A stretch of DNA of 64,000 bases. Source: JAIUZI01 sp041594355. GTDB lineage: Bacteria; Pseudomonadota; Alphaproteobacteria; Rhodobacterales; Rhodobacteraceae. How positions within the stretch are numbered: position 1 is the stretch's first letter; each line of letters starts with the position of its first letter. The stretch spans positions 1 through 64,000 of the forward strand of contig JBFHMM010000001.1 of assembly GCA_041594355.1 (NCBI GenBank). Reading direction: 5' to 3'. The position numbers and the translations under genes were made by a program. The notes under the pieces are model-generated. The model searched no databases. It saw only the letters and a program-made list of their open reading frames with translations, and was not told the origin of the DNA. This document shows, in pieces, positions 46,349 to 54,824 of the stretch.

Positions 46349-47500
46349 TCAGCCTTTTTCGATCTCGGCTTCCAGAACCTTGATGCGGTCGTTCAGCTGC
46401 TCAATGTAGATATGCGCGTGTTCCAGTTCGTTGAGCATGCGCAGCATCTTCTCGTTGACATTGATCGCGAGCGACGGGCCGGTCGGTCCAACCGCCGGCA
46501 GGTGCTTGTCGGCCCACATCTTCTCGGCGTGTTCCTCGATCGAGGGCACGGTGTAGACCTCGGGGTCGAACACCGCGTCACAGGGATCGGCCACGGTACA
46601 GGCGCCGCCGCCACCGGTGGTGATCAGGCTGCCGGTGATGGTCAGGTTGCCTGCCGGGGTCAGCAGGAATTCGGGCGCGCTGGTTCCCGCAGAGAGGCGG
46701 AGCGAATCGTTGTTGGTGATGGTCCAGATCTGGTTGTTGGTCTGGGCGGTGTTGATCATCGCGATCCGCACCGGGCCGCTGTCCTGAACGATCACGTCGT
46801 CACCGGCATTCGGCGCGTCCTGATTCGTGCCGCCGACGCGGATGTGCAGCGGCGCGTTAGGGGCATCAGTTCCAAACCCAATGTTATTGTTGGCGGCGAC
46901 AAACAGCGCGTTGTCGTCCGCACCCGGCTTGATCTTGAACGGCAGTTCGCTGCCGTTGGTGACGTCGCGGACAAAGAAGTTGGTTTCGTTCGCGGCGATG
47001 TCAAAGGTCTGGGCGGTAAAGCCGGCCGAGCCGTTCTGTTCCAGCCGCAGGGTCGGGCTGTCGCCATCGGCGACATGCAGCTCGACAACCGGACTGGCGG
47101 TACCGATCCCGATATTGCCGCTGGAATTGATCCGCAGCGCGTTGGCGCCGGCGCCGGCATCGACGCGGAACGGCTGGTTCCCGGCATCCGCATCCTCGAT
47201 CGCCAGGTATTCGGAACCGCCGTTGGTGCTGTCGTTGGCGACGATACGCCAGTCCCGGGTCGGGAAGCTGCTGGAGCTCGAGGTGTCCTGGAAATGGATC
47301 CGCAGGTTGTTTTCCTTCAGCCGCAGCGTGTCCGAGCCAAAGCTTTCGCTGGAGGTACAGTCGAACCCGGTACAGGTGCTGCCCTGCACGATCAGGTCGG
47401 TGGCAAAGACCTGCGCGGCGCTGGCGCCCTGGGCGGCAAAGCCGGTCAGCGCGGTGGTCAAACCCAGCATGGCCAGGCGGGTGTGGGTTTTTCTCATCAT
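46349..47500 (-). CDS. Secreted fibre-like surface protein with C-terminal coiled coil
   Basis: 383 aa from ATG-ATG at 47500, after AGGGAAAGAG; the open frame upstream is a shadow of the next gene. The signal peptide (MMRKTHTRLAMLGL...GASAAQ) is clear. The body has repeats typical of phage-tail-fibre-like and surface proteins (NALRINSSGNIGIGTASP, NALFVAANNNIGFGTDAP, LHIRVGG). Four cysteines are arranged as two close pairs. The C-terminus (LNELEHAHIYIEQLNDRIKVLEAEI) is a coiled coil that probably trimerises it. No S74 intramolecular-chaperone signature is seen. Possibly an adhesin or matrix protein, and a candidate substrate of the nearby type II system (inference). Confidence 0.82.
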   Translation of the reverse strand: MMRKTHTRLAMLGLTTALTGFAAQGASAAQVFATDLIVQGSTCTGFDCTSSESFGSDTLRLKENNLRIHFQDTSSSSSFPTRDWRIVANDSTNGGSEYLAIEDADAGNQPFRVDAGAGANALRINSSGNIGIGTASPVVELHVADGDSPTLRLEQNGSAGFTAQTFDIAANETNFFVRDVTNGSELPFKIKPGADDNALFVAANNNIGFGTDAPNAPLHIRVGGTNQDAPNAGDDVIVQDSGPVRIAMINTAQTNNQIWTITNNDSLRLSAGTSAPEFLLTPAGNLTITGSLITTGGGGACTVADPCDAVFDPEVYTVPSIEEHAEKMWADKHLPAVGPTGPSLAINVNEKMLRMLNELEHAHIYIEQLNDRIKVLEAEIEKG

Positions 47501-47532
47501 GATATACTCTTTCCCTGTCGTGTTCCGTGAGG

Positions 47533-47994
47533 TCATTGATCGCCGTCTTCGTTCAGCGTTTCTGGCGTGACGATCACGCCGCGCGACACCTGAAAGGAGC
47601 CGGTCTTGTAAAAGGGTTTGAAGGCCGATCCCGAAGCATCGCTGCCCCGGCCATTGTCGATCTGGTTGACGACCTCGGCCTTCTCGCTGGTCGCCGCCGT
47701 CAGCTCGTAGGTATAGACGCCGTCCAGAATGCCCTGTCCGGACAACTGGAACACCGGTGTGCCGGCCCCGGCCTGAACATTGGTGATCTCGCCATTGGGC
47801 ATCCGGATGCGCAGCTCCGCATTGCTCAGATCGCCCCAGTTCTCGAACCAGAAGGCGTTGGTGTTGTGCTGGGGCACCGGTTCTGCCGCCGTCACCGGGG
47901 CCGCGCCCCCCAGAACAAGAGCCAAGGCAAGCGACGCGATCATGATCGGGCCAGCAATCAAAGCCCCCATCCCGCACCGAAAACCTTCAAACAT
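47533..47994 (-). CDS. Secreted partner protein of the fibre-like gene
   Basis: 153 aa from the ATG at 47994 (AGGGAG upstream). The N-terminus is hydrophobic (GALIAGPIMIASLALALVLGGAAPVTA-AE), a signal peptide. The mature domain (FWFENWGDLSNAELRIRMPNG, GVYTYELTAATSE) looks like a small beta-sandwich. It is 32 bases upstream of the fibre-like gene on the same strand and probably co-transcribed. Unknown function. Confidence 0.75.
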   Translation of the reverse strand: MFEGFRCGMGALIAGPIMIASLALALVLGGAAPVTAAEPVPQHNTNAFWFENWGDLSNAELRIRMPNGEITNVQAGAGTPVFQLSGQGILDGVYTYELTAATSEKAEVVNQIDNGRGSDASGSAFKPFYKTGSFQVSRGVIVTPETLNEDGDQ

Positions 47995-48160
47995 TCGAAT
48001 GTAACTCCCTGAAGCGAATGCATCTCTCGTAAAATCGCGGCACGCCCGCGCAGAGGCGGCCACTTGGTCGGCACTATACAGATTTCATTTCAAAAATCAT
48101 GTTATTTTGGCAACTTTACGGCAGTGATGTTGCCCCGAACCGACAAGATCCGCCAATTGT

Positions 48161-48175
48161 TTGCCGTTACGGCAA
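48161..48175. repeat. Palindrome downstream of the Sel1 gene
   Basis: TTGCCGT-T-ACGGCAA, seven-base arms with one central base, in the 203-base gap between two minus-strand genes (47995-48197). It may serve as a short transcript-end hairpin or a binding site; no T-run follows. Confidence 0.3.
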
Positions 48176-48197
48176 CAATAGACACTTTCCGGCGCGT

Positions 48198-49394
48198 TCA
48201 GCGCTCGATTGCCGCCCATTTCGCCTCGGCCCGGGTCTGGGCCTCGGCCAGCTGGCCGGGCGTCAGCCGGGGCCGCAGCAACTCTGCCGCCACCCGTGCC
48301 TCGGGATCGCCTGCCGACACCGCGAGGCTCAGCCACATGTAGCCCAGCACGTAATCCTGCGGCACGCCCTCGCCCTTGACGTACATCAGCCCCAGGTTGG
48401 TCATGGCGCCGCGCAGCCCCTTTCGAGCCGCGCGGGTGAACCAGATGGCCGCGTCCCGCGCGCCACCTTCCCGCAGCGCCAGACCGCCGGCCAGGTACTG
48501 CGCCAGCGGGTCGCCGGCGCGGGCCGCCCGCAGGGTATCGGCGCGCCAGCCCGGATCGTCGGCGGCGGGCCGGCTCAGCCGGGGATCAAAGCCATAGCTC
48601 AGCGCGGCGGCACTGTCGGGGCGCACCAACCCGGCGGCCTGCCGGTACAGCGCGGCGGCGCGGGCATCGTCCTGCGCCACGCCAAAACCGTTTTCATAAA
48701 GCACGCCCAGGTTGCGCACCGCCTCGGCCAGCCCGGACTGGGCCGCCTGTTCGAACAGGTTGGCGGCGGCGGCGTAATCCTGCGGCACCCCGTCGCCGCG
48801 CACATAGAGCAGCCCCAGGTTGTTCAGCGCCCTTGGATGACCCGTGGCGCCCGCCCTCTCGTACAGCGCCCGCGCCGCTGCATAATCCTGCGCCACGCCG
48901 GTGCCTTCCTGATACAGCACCCCCAGGCTGACCGCCGCCTCCACGTGACCCGCCTCGGCCGCGCGTTGATACAGCGCCGCCGCAGCCGCCGGGTCGGGCG
49001 CGCCCGCCACCGGGGTGTCCAGCGCCCGCGCCAGGTTGAACAGGTAGTCCGGAACACCGCTTTGCGCCGCCTGCCGCAGCCAGTGCAGCGCCTGCACCTG
49101 GTCCGTCTCCGCGCTGTCTCCGGTCAGCCGGCGAACGTGATACAGCCCCAGCAGGTTCTGCGCCGCCGCCTGCCCCTGCTCGGCGGCCCGCAGCAGCCAG
49201 GGGCGGGCAGCGGCAAAGTTCTGTGGCACCCCCTGCCCCTGATCGAAACGCAGCGCCAGCTGGTACTGGGCCTCGGCGTCATCGGCCTCGGCCCGAGCAC
49301 GCAGGGCCCCGAGATCGCCGTCCTGCGCCGAAACCGATGCCCCCGCCAGCAGCGCCACCAGCAGGACCGGGCCCATGAGCTGCCTCAGGGTCAT
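48198..49394 (-). CDS. Exported Sel1-repeat protein
   Basis: 398 aa. MTLRQLMGPVLLVALLAGASVSAQ is a signal peptide. The rest is a string of Sel1-type TPR repeats of about 36 residues (GQGVPQNFAAARPWLLRAAEQG, then similar units such as GDGVPQDYAAAANLFEQAAQSG, seven to nine in all). Sel1 proteins act as protein-interaction scaffolds. It overlaps the preceding, also Sel1-type, gene by ATGA. Lying next to type II secretion genes, it may be a periplasmic partner of that system. Confidence 0.87.
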   Translation of the reverse strand: MTLRQLMGPVLLVALLAGASVSAQDGDLGALRARAEADDAEAQYQLALRFDQGQGVPQNFAAARPWLLRAAEQGQAAAQNLLGLYHVRRLTGDSAETDQVQALHWLRQAAQSGVPDYLFNLARALDTPVAGAPDPAAAAALYQRAAEAGHVEAAVSLGVLYQEGTGVAQDYAAARALYERAGATGHPRALNNLGLLYVRGDGVPQDYAAAANLFEQAAQSGLAEAVRNLGVLYENGFGVAQDDARAAALYRQAAGLVRPDSAAALSYGFDPRLSRPAADDPGWRADTLRAARAGDPLAQYLAGGLALREGGARDAAIWFTRAARKGLRGAMTNLGLMYVKGEGVPQDYVLGYMWLSLAVSAGDPEARVAAELLRPRLTPGQLAEAQTRAEAKWAAIER

Positions 49395-50998
49395 TCCGAT
49401 GCCGTCCCGGCCTGCGCCGAACCGGTCTCGAAATAGGTCCGCGCGCCGGCCTGCGCCTGCGCCACCTGTTCCGCTGTCATCAACTGCGAGATCACCTCGC
49501 GCATCTCAGCGGCATTGCTCAGCCCGTGGGTGGCGGCGACATTGAACCAGACATGCGCCTGAACGTAATCCTGTTCGACCGGCCCGCCTTCGGCGTAAAG
49601 CTGTCCCATCCGGAACTGGGCAAAGCTGTCGCCAGCCTGCGCGGCCTGCTGCAGCAACGCTACCGCCTGCGCGCCGCGCGCACCGTCATCAAGCGTCAGA
49701 TAGAGATCGCCCAGCCGGCCCTGCGCCTGTGTGATCCCCGCCGCCGCCTGCGTCTCCAGCCAGCTCAACGCCTCGGCATCCCCGGCCTGCGCCGCCGCGT
49801 CAACCCAGGGCGCGGCCTCCTGCGGGGCGATCAGATCGTCGATCCGGCCCTGTGCCGCCAGCAGTCCCAGCCGCGCAGCGGCCACTTCGGCCACGTCCGG
49901 CCCCATGTCCAGGGCGCGGCGGTACTCCCGCACCGCCTGCCGCAGGTTCTGCGGCGTGCCGCGGCCTTCTTCCTGAAACGCCGCGACCACCAGCACCGCG
50001 CGTGGCAGGTTGCGGTCGGCAGCCCGCTGGTACCAGTCGAACGCGGTGGCATCATCGGCCGGCACCCCGGTGCCCGTGGCATAGGCGAAGCCGAGGTTGG
50101 TCATCGCCCCGGCATCGCCCGCCGCCGCCGCCGCCGTCAGCCAGCGCAGCGCCTCCTCGCCGTTCTGCGCCACCCCGTCGCCGTGCAGGTATTTGGTACC
50201 CAGCATCCGCTGCGCCAGCGGATGGCCCGCCTCCGCGGCACGGCGGAACCAGGCCTGGGCCTGGGCCGGGTTCCTGGTCGTGCCATTGCCCGCATCCAGA
50301 TTCAGCCCCAGGGAATACTGCGCCGCCGCCACCCCGGCCGCCGCGGCGCTCTCCATCCATTTCAGCGCCCGGGGGCCGTCCTCGTCGGTGCCCAGACCCT
50401 GGGCATAGGCCTGGCTGAGTGCGTATTGCGCCTCGCCATGCTGCTGTTTGGCGGCGGCCAGGAACCAGGTAAAGGCGGTTTCCTCGCTGCGCGGCACACC
50501 GCGGCCCAAACGATAGGCGACCCCCAGCAGGAACTGCGCCTCGGCGTCGCCCTGACTGGCGGCGCGCTGCAACAGGTTGGCGGCGCGGGCCTGATCCTCG
50601 CCCACCCCTTCGCCGGCCATGTACATCCGCGCCAGCAGGGTGGCGGCAGCGACATGATCCTCCTCCACCGCCTCGGCCAGCCAGCGCACCGCCTGCCCCG
50701 GATCGCGGGGACCGCCGCGGCCTTCCTGCAGGATCCGGCCATAACGATACTTGGCATTCGGCGTGCCGCCCGGCGCCAGCTGCGCCAGCCCCTCGCGGGC
50801 GGTCACGTAATCGCCGGACCGGTAGGCCGCGACGATATCGGCCATTTCGGGCAGCCGCACCTGCGGCGCATCGGCGGCATCCTGATCGACAGGAGTAGCA
50901 GTGTCAGAGGGCGCATCCGACGTCTGCGCAGGAATGGGCGCGGCGGTCAGACACAGGACCGCTGCGGCGGCAAGAGCAGCGGAAAATCGCAGGGACAT
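49391..50998 (-). CDS. Exported Sel1-repeat protein, larger paralogue
   Basis: 535 aa from the ATG at 50998; an in-frame start 16 codons upstream is less likely because the signal peptide (MSLRFSAALAAAAVLCLTAAPIPAQ) would be buried. Sel1 repeats run almost end to end (GEGVGEDQARAANLLQRAASQ, GDGVAQNGEEALRWLTAAAAAG and others). Translationally coupled to the smaller Sel1 gene. Periplasmic scaffold by prediction. Confidence 0.86.
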   Translation of the reverse strand: MSLRFSAALAAAAVLCLTAAPIPAQTSDAPSDTATPVDQDAADAPQVRLPEMADIVAAYRSGDYVTAREGLAQLAPGGTPNAKYRYGRILQEGRGGPRDPGQAVRWLAEAVEEDHVAAATLLARMYMAGEGVGEDQARAANLLQRAASQGDAEAQFLLGVAYRLGRGVPRSEETAFTWFLAAAKQQHGEAQYALSQAYAQGLGTDEDGPRALKWMESAAAAGVAAAQYSLGLNLDAGNGTTRNPAQAQAWFRRAAEAGHPLAQRMLGTKYLHGDGVAQNGEEALRWLTAAAAAGDAGAMTNLGFAYATGTGVPADDATAFDWYQRAADRNLPRAVLVVAAFQEEGRGTPQNLRQAVREYRRALDMGPDVAEVAAARLGLLAAQGRIDDLIAPQEAAPWVDAAAQAGDAEALSWLETQAAAGITQAQGRLGDLYLTLDDGARGAQAVALLQQAAQAGDSFAQFRMGQLYAEGGPVEQDYVQAHVWFNVAATHGLSNAAEMREVISQLMTAEQVAQAQAGARTYFETGSAQAGTASE

Positions 50999-51077
50999 GA
51001 AGGGAAACTCAATCTTTTCAAGGTCAGGATGGATAGATCTAGCCACAGGCTAACGCAATGCAGGCGCTCTGGCGAGA

Positions 51078-51839
51078 TCAGATTGCCGTCAGCCCCGCCG
51101 CCGTCCACAGCCAAACCAGCGCCGCCGCCGCCGCCAGCGCCGCGCCAAAGGGCTGGCGGGCATCGCCCGCCGGCCCCTGTCCGGACCGGACCGCCGCCAC
51201 CAGCACCGCCAACACCCCCAGAAGCGCCCCCGCCAGCACCACATGCGGCAACAGTCCCGGCCCGCAAAAGGCTCCGATCCCCGCCATCAGCTTGACGTCG
51301 CCCAGCCCCAGCCCCTCGCGCCCGCGCAACCGGGCATACCCCCGGCGGATTACCCAGAAACTACCGGCCCCCAGCACCGCGCCAAGACCGGCCATCGCGG
51401 CATGACCGGCCAGCCCCGCCCGCACCAGCGCCGCCAGCGCCAACGCCAGGGTCAGCACATCGGGCAGCCGCATCCAGATCAGATCGCTGACCGCCAGCGC
51501 CAGCAGCAGCCACAACACCAGCGCCGTGAGCCAGACATGGGCCGCGCCGCCGCCGGCCAGCAGCGCCAGAACCGCCAGCCCCGGCGCGGCAATCTCGAGA
51601 TACAGATGCCAGGCCGGGATCGCCGCGCCACAGCCGCGGCACCGTCCGCGCGCCATGACAAAGGACAGCACCGGCAGCAGGTCGCGCGGGCGCAATGCCC
51701 TGCCGCAGGCGCGGCAGGCCGAGCGCGCCCGCACCACGTCTTCGCCGCGCGGCAGCCGGTCGATCAGGACCCCCAGGAACGACCCCGTCGCCGGGCTGAC
51801 CAACAGCAGGAAAACTGTAAAGAAATCGAGCTTGGGCAC
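51078..51839 (-). CDS. gspO: Type IV prepilin peptidase / N-methyltransferase
   Basis: 253 aa from the GTG at 51839; upstream codons in the open frame lack protein character. Polytopic inner-membrane aspartyl protease that cleaves and methylates pseudopilins. Two CxxC pairs (C42-C45, C67-C70) form the cytoplasmic zinc loop; catalytic Asp119 (SDLIWMRLPD) and Asp181 in GLGLGDVKLMAGIGAF match the family. Divergent from gspG by 104 bases, so it serves the pseudopilins encoded next door. Confidence 0.92.
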   Translation of the reverse strand: MPKLDFFTVFLLLVSPATGSFLGVLIDRLPRGEDVVRARSACRACGRALRPRDLLPVLSFVMARGRCRGCGAAIPAWHLYLEIAAPGLAVLALLAGGGAAHVWLTALVLWLLLALAVSDLIWMRLPDVLTLALALAALVRAGLAGHAAMAGLGAVLGAGSFWVIRRGYARLRGREGLGLGDVKLMAGIGAFCGPGLLPHVVLAGALLGVLAVLVAAVRSGQGPAGDARQPFGAALAAAAALVWLWTAAGLTAI

Positions 51840-51943
51840 GGGATGACGCGGCCTTTCGGATGAGGGGAAGCCAAGGCCCCGGCGCAGCTTGTCACCACAT
51901 GGGGCAGTCCCTATTGTGCGCCCAAGTGATAGGCGTGGAACGG

Positions 51944-52411
51944 ATGACAATGCAACCGGATGCGACACGACCGGCGGGTGGGTCCGCTTCTGCCGATGAC
52001 GGATTCTCCCTGCTCGAACTGATGGTGGTCGTGGTGATCCTGTCGGTGCTGGCGCTGGCCATCGTGCCACGGGTGATCGACCGCCCCGACCAGGCGCGCG
52101 CCGCGCGGGCGACCTCGGACATCGCCGCGATCTCCAGCGCCATCGGCCTTTATAAGCTGGACAATTTCACCTACCCCAGCACCGCGCAGGGGCTGGCCGC
52201 GCTGACCACGCCGCCCTCGGTCGAACCGCTGGCGCCGAACTGGGCCTCAGGCGGCTATATCGCGCGGCTGCCCAAGGATCCCTGGGGGCGCGACTACCAG
52301 TATCTGCAGCCCGGGGTGCACGGCGCCTTCGACGTGTTCTCTTATGGTGCCGACGGTCAGCCCGGCGGCAGCGGGGCGAATGCGGACATCGGGTCATGGC
52401 AGGTCAACTGA
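51944..52411 (+). CDS. gspG: Type II secretion major pseudopilin GspG
   Basis: 155 aa from the ATG at 51944 (GGAACGG upstream). Prepilin peptidase site DDG/FSLLELMVVVVIL with Glu at +5, then GspG features: LYKLDNFTYPSTAQGLAAL, LPKDPWGRDYQY and a C-terminal calcium-binding-type loop (SYGADGQPGGSGANADIGSW). It forms the pseudopilus shaft. First gene of the gspGHIJKLM operon; overlaps gspH by 16 bases. Confidence 0.95.
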   Translation: MTMQPDATRPAGGSASADDGFSLLELMVVVVILSVLALAIVPRVIDRPDQARAARATSDIAAISSAIGLYKLDNFTYPSTAQGLAALTTPPSVEPLAPNWASGGYIARLPKDPWGRDYQYLQPGVHGAFDVFSYGADGQPGGSGANADIGSWQVN

Positions 52412-52908
52412 TCCGCGCGCCAGCCGCCCGAAACGCGCCGGATGCCGGCTTTACCCTGATCGAGCTTCTGGTGGTGATCACCATCCTGTCGGTGCTGTCC
52501 GTGGGCGGCGCCATGCTGGCCACCAGCCGTGGCGGCAAAACCGCTGCCGACGCCAGCGATCTGGCCGCGTTTCGCGCCGCCCACACCCGGCTGCGCAGCC
52601 TTGCGGTGCATGGCCAGAGCCTGCGGGGCATGTATGTCACCCCGCAGGGCCGCCGCCTTGCCGAGCGCCGCGCGGGCCGGTGGCGCCCCACCGGACCCGA
52701 GCTGCGCTGGCGGAACCCGATGCGGTTCGACCCGGCCCGGCGCGCCGGCTTTGCCGACCCCGGCCTGCCCGAGGGTCCGGGCGCGCCGCAAATCCTCTAT
52801 TACCCCGACGGGCGCAGCACCGCTTTCGAGGCGCGCTTCGGCACTGGGCGCGACCAAATCCGCTGCCGCAGCGACGGCTGGACCGACCTGCGCTGTGCCC
52901 CGCTATGA
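52396..52908 (+). CDS. gspH: Type II secretion minor pseudopilin GspH
   Basis: 170 aa. Cleavage site DAG/FTLIELLVVITILSV with Glu at +5. The body is less conserved, as usual for GspH. Position between gspG and gspI and overlapping starts support the call. Inner membrane, assembled in the pseudopilus tip region. Confidence 0.88.
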   Translation: MAGQLIRAPAARNAPDAGFTLIELLVVITILSVLSVGGAMLATSRGGKTAADASDLAAFRAAHTRLRSLAVHGQSLRGMYVTPQGRRLAERRAGRWRPTGPELRWRNPMRFDPARRAGFADPGLPEGPGAPQILYYPDGRSTAFEARFGTGRDQIRCRSDGWTDLRCAPL

Positions 52909-53279
52909 GACTGCGCTTTCGCACCCCGCCCGGCCTGACGCTGGTAGAGCTGCTGGTGGCGGTGCTGGTGCTGTCCATCGCAGTGGTCGGCACCTTTCGC
53001 ACGCTGGATGTCTCGGGCCGCCAGATCGGTGGCGAATCCGAACGCCTGCTGGCCCGGCTGGTGGCCGCCAACCGGGCCGAGGAACTGCGCCTGACCCGTG
53101 TCGCTGAACCCACCCCGATGCCCGGGCAGGTTCGGCAGGGGCCCTATGACTTCGACGTGGAGACCGGGCTGGAAACCACCGTCGGCGGGCTGGGCCAGGC
53201 CACCATCACCGTGCGCGGCCCCGGCGGCAGCGGCGCGGTGCTGGTCACCTATCTGCCTGCCCCCGCTGGCGGAGGGTAA
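52905..53279 (+). CDS. gspI: Type II secretion minor pseudopilin GspI
   Basis: 124 aa from the ATG at 52905, overlapping the gspH stop as ATGA. Site PPG/LTLVELLVAVLVLSIAVV with Glu at +5. The length and the segment NRAEELRL fit the GspI family. Forms the pseudopilus tip with GspJ and GspK. Confidence 0.9.
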   Translation: MRLRFRTPPGLTLVELLVAVLVLSIAVVGTFRTLDVSGRQIGGESERLLARLVAANRAEELRLTRVAEPTPMPGQVRQGPYDFDVETGLETTVGGLGQATITVRGPGGSGAVLVTYLPAPAGGG

Positions 53280-53283
53280 GCGG

Positions 53284-53892
53284 ATGCGGCGCGGCCACCA
53301 CCCCGATGCGGGCCTGACCCTAATCGAGCTGATCGTCGCCATGGCGCTCTTCGCGCTGGTCGCCGCCATGGGGCTGCAGGTGCTGAACGGCATGCTGCGC
53401 GCCCGCGACCGGCTGGTCGCCCGCTCCGATGACACCGGCGCGCTCAGCCTGACGCTGGCGCTGCTACGCCAGGATCTGCAGGCCACAGTGCCGCTGGGGT
53501 TTTCCGCCCCCGGCGTCCCGCCAGCGCCGCCGCTGACCACCACCCCCGGCCCCCGGCTGGCGCTATCGCTGGCCGGGCAATCCGGCCCCGGCATTCCCGA
53601 ACACGCCGGGTTCCACCGGGCGATCTGGCGCTACGACCGCACGACCCAGCAACTGACCCGGCAGATCTGGCCCAGCCTCAGCCCCGCCACCGCATCGCAG
53701 CTGCAGCCCGCCACCCCCGTCCTGACCGGCGTGCAGGGGCTGGAGATCCGCCTGTTCCGCCCCGATCAGGGCTGGCTCGACTGGCGCGACCTGCCGGTGG
53801 ATGTGATCCGCACCGACCTGCCCGCCGCCATCGAGGTCACGCTGGACACTGTCGCTTTCGGCCGGGTGCGGCTGGTAGAGACCCTATGGTAA
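53284..53892 (+). CDS. gspJ: Type II secretion minor pseudopilin GspJ
   Basis: 202 aa from the ATG at 53284, four bases after gspI. Site DAG/LTLIELIVAMALFALV with Glu at +5. FHRAIWRYDRTTQQLTRQIW and VTGVQGLEIRLF-type segments near the C-terminus match GspJ. Overlaps gspK by seven bases. Confidence 0.9.
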   Translation: MRRGHHPDAGLTLIELIVAMALFALVAAMGLQVLNGMLRARDRLVARSDDTGALSLTLALLRQDLQATVPLGFSAPGVPPAPPLTTTPGPRLALSLAGQSGPGIPEHAGFHRAIWRYDRTTQQLTRQIWPSLSPATASQLQPATPVLTGVQGLEIRLFRPDQGWLDWRDLPVDVIRTDLPAAIEVTLDTVAFGRVRLVETLW

Positions 53893-54824
53893 GGCCCGCG
53901 GCCTCCGAGCGCGGCTTCGTGCTGGTCAACGCGCTGCTGATCGTGGCCGCGATGGCGGCGGCGGCGGCCTTGCTGCTGGGCCGGTCACAGGCGGCGCGTG
54001 TCCGGCTGGACCTGGCGCAGGAGGCGATGCAGGTACAGCTCTATCTCGACGGCGCCGAGGCGCTGGCGCTGACGGTGCTGAACCGCGACCTGCGCGGCCC
54101 GGCGCTGGATCACCCGGAGGAATCCTGGGCCCGGCCCCATGACGTCACCGTTGACCGCGGCCGCGTGGCGCTGCGGCTGAGCGACTTGCAGGGGCGGTTC
54201 AACCTCAACACCCTGCGCAGCGCCACCGATCTGGCGGCGTTGAACCGATTCCTGCGGCTGGCCGACAGGATCGCCCTGTCCGAACAGCAGGCCCGCGCCA
54301 TCGCCGCCCATATCGCCGGGCCGCCGCCCGAACTGCTGGGCCGTTATGCCCGGCTGCCGGTGCCGATGTACCCCACCGGCGGCGGCATCGCCGCGATCGG
54401 CGAACTGCGCCATGTGCCGGGGTTGGGGGGCGCGGCCTTTGACCGGCTGCAACAGGTGGCCGCCGTGCTGCCCGGCGGCGCACCGCTGAACATCAACACC
54501 GCCCCCGAACCGGTGCTGGCCGCCTGGTTGCCCGAACTGGGGGCCACGGCCCGGACCAAGCTGCTGGCGCAACGCCGCGATGCCCCGTTCGAGACGCCAG
54601 AGGCCTTTCTCGACGCGCTCGAACGCCTGGTCCCCATCGACCGCGAGGCCCCGCATCTGCAGCCCCAGGGCTTCACCGTTGAATCCGACTGGTTCCTGGT
54701 GGAAAGTGCCGCCAGTCTGGCCACCTCCCGTCAGGCGCGGCACAGCGTGATCCGGCGCGGCGGTGCGCGGCGGCTGGCGCGGGTGGAGTACCGGCAGGCA
54801 ACACAGGAGAAAGCAGAACCGTGA
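53886..54824 (+). CDS. gspK: Type II secretion minor pseudopilin GspK
   Basis: 312 aa, larger than the other pseudopilins as expected. Site ERG/FVLVNALLIVAAMAAA: position +5 is Asn, and absence of Glu5 is typical of GspK, the tip subunit. DLQGRFNLNTL and INTAPEPVLAAWL are GspK hallmarks. Overlaps gspL by four bases. Confidence 0.93.
   Translation: MVRPAASERGFVLVNALLIVAAMAAAAALLLGRSQAARVRLDLAQEAMQVQLYLDGAEALALTVLNRDLRGPALDHPEESWARPHDVTVDRGRVALRLSDLQGRFNLNTLRSATDLAALNRFLRLADRIALSEQQARAIAAHIAGPPPELLGRYARLPVPMYPTGGGIAAIGELRHVPGLGGAAFDRLQQVAAVLPGGAPLNINTAPEPVLAAWLPELGATARTKLLAQRRDAPFETPEAFLDALERLVPIDREAPHLQPQGFTVESDWFLVESAASLATSRQARHSVIRRGGARRLARVEYRQATQEKAEP

Noticed and set aside
47501..47977. 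N-terminal extension of the fibre-like protein frame
   Set aside because: It overlaps the small secreted partner in another frame; the signal peptide starts at the ATG at 47500.
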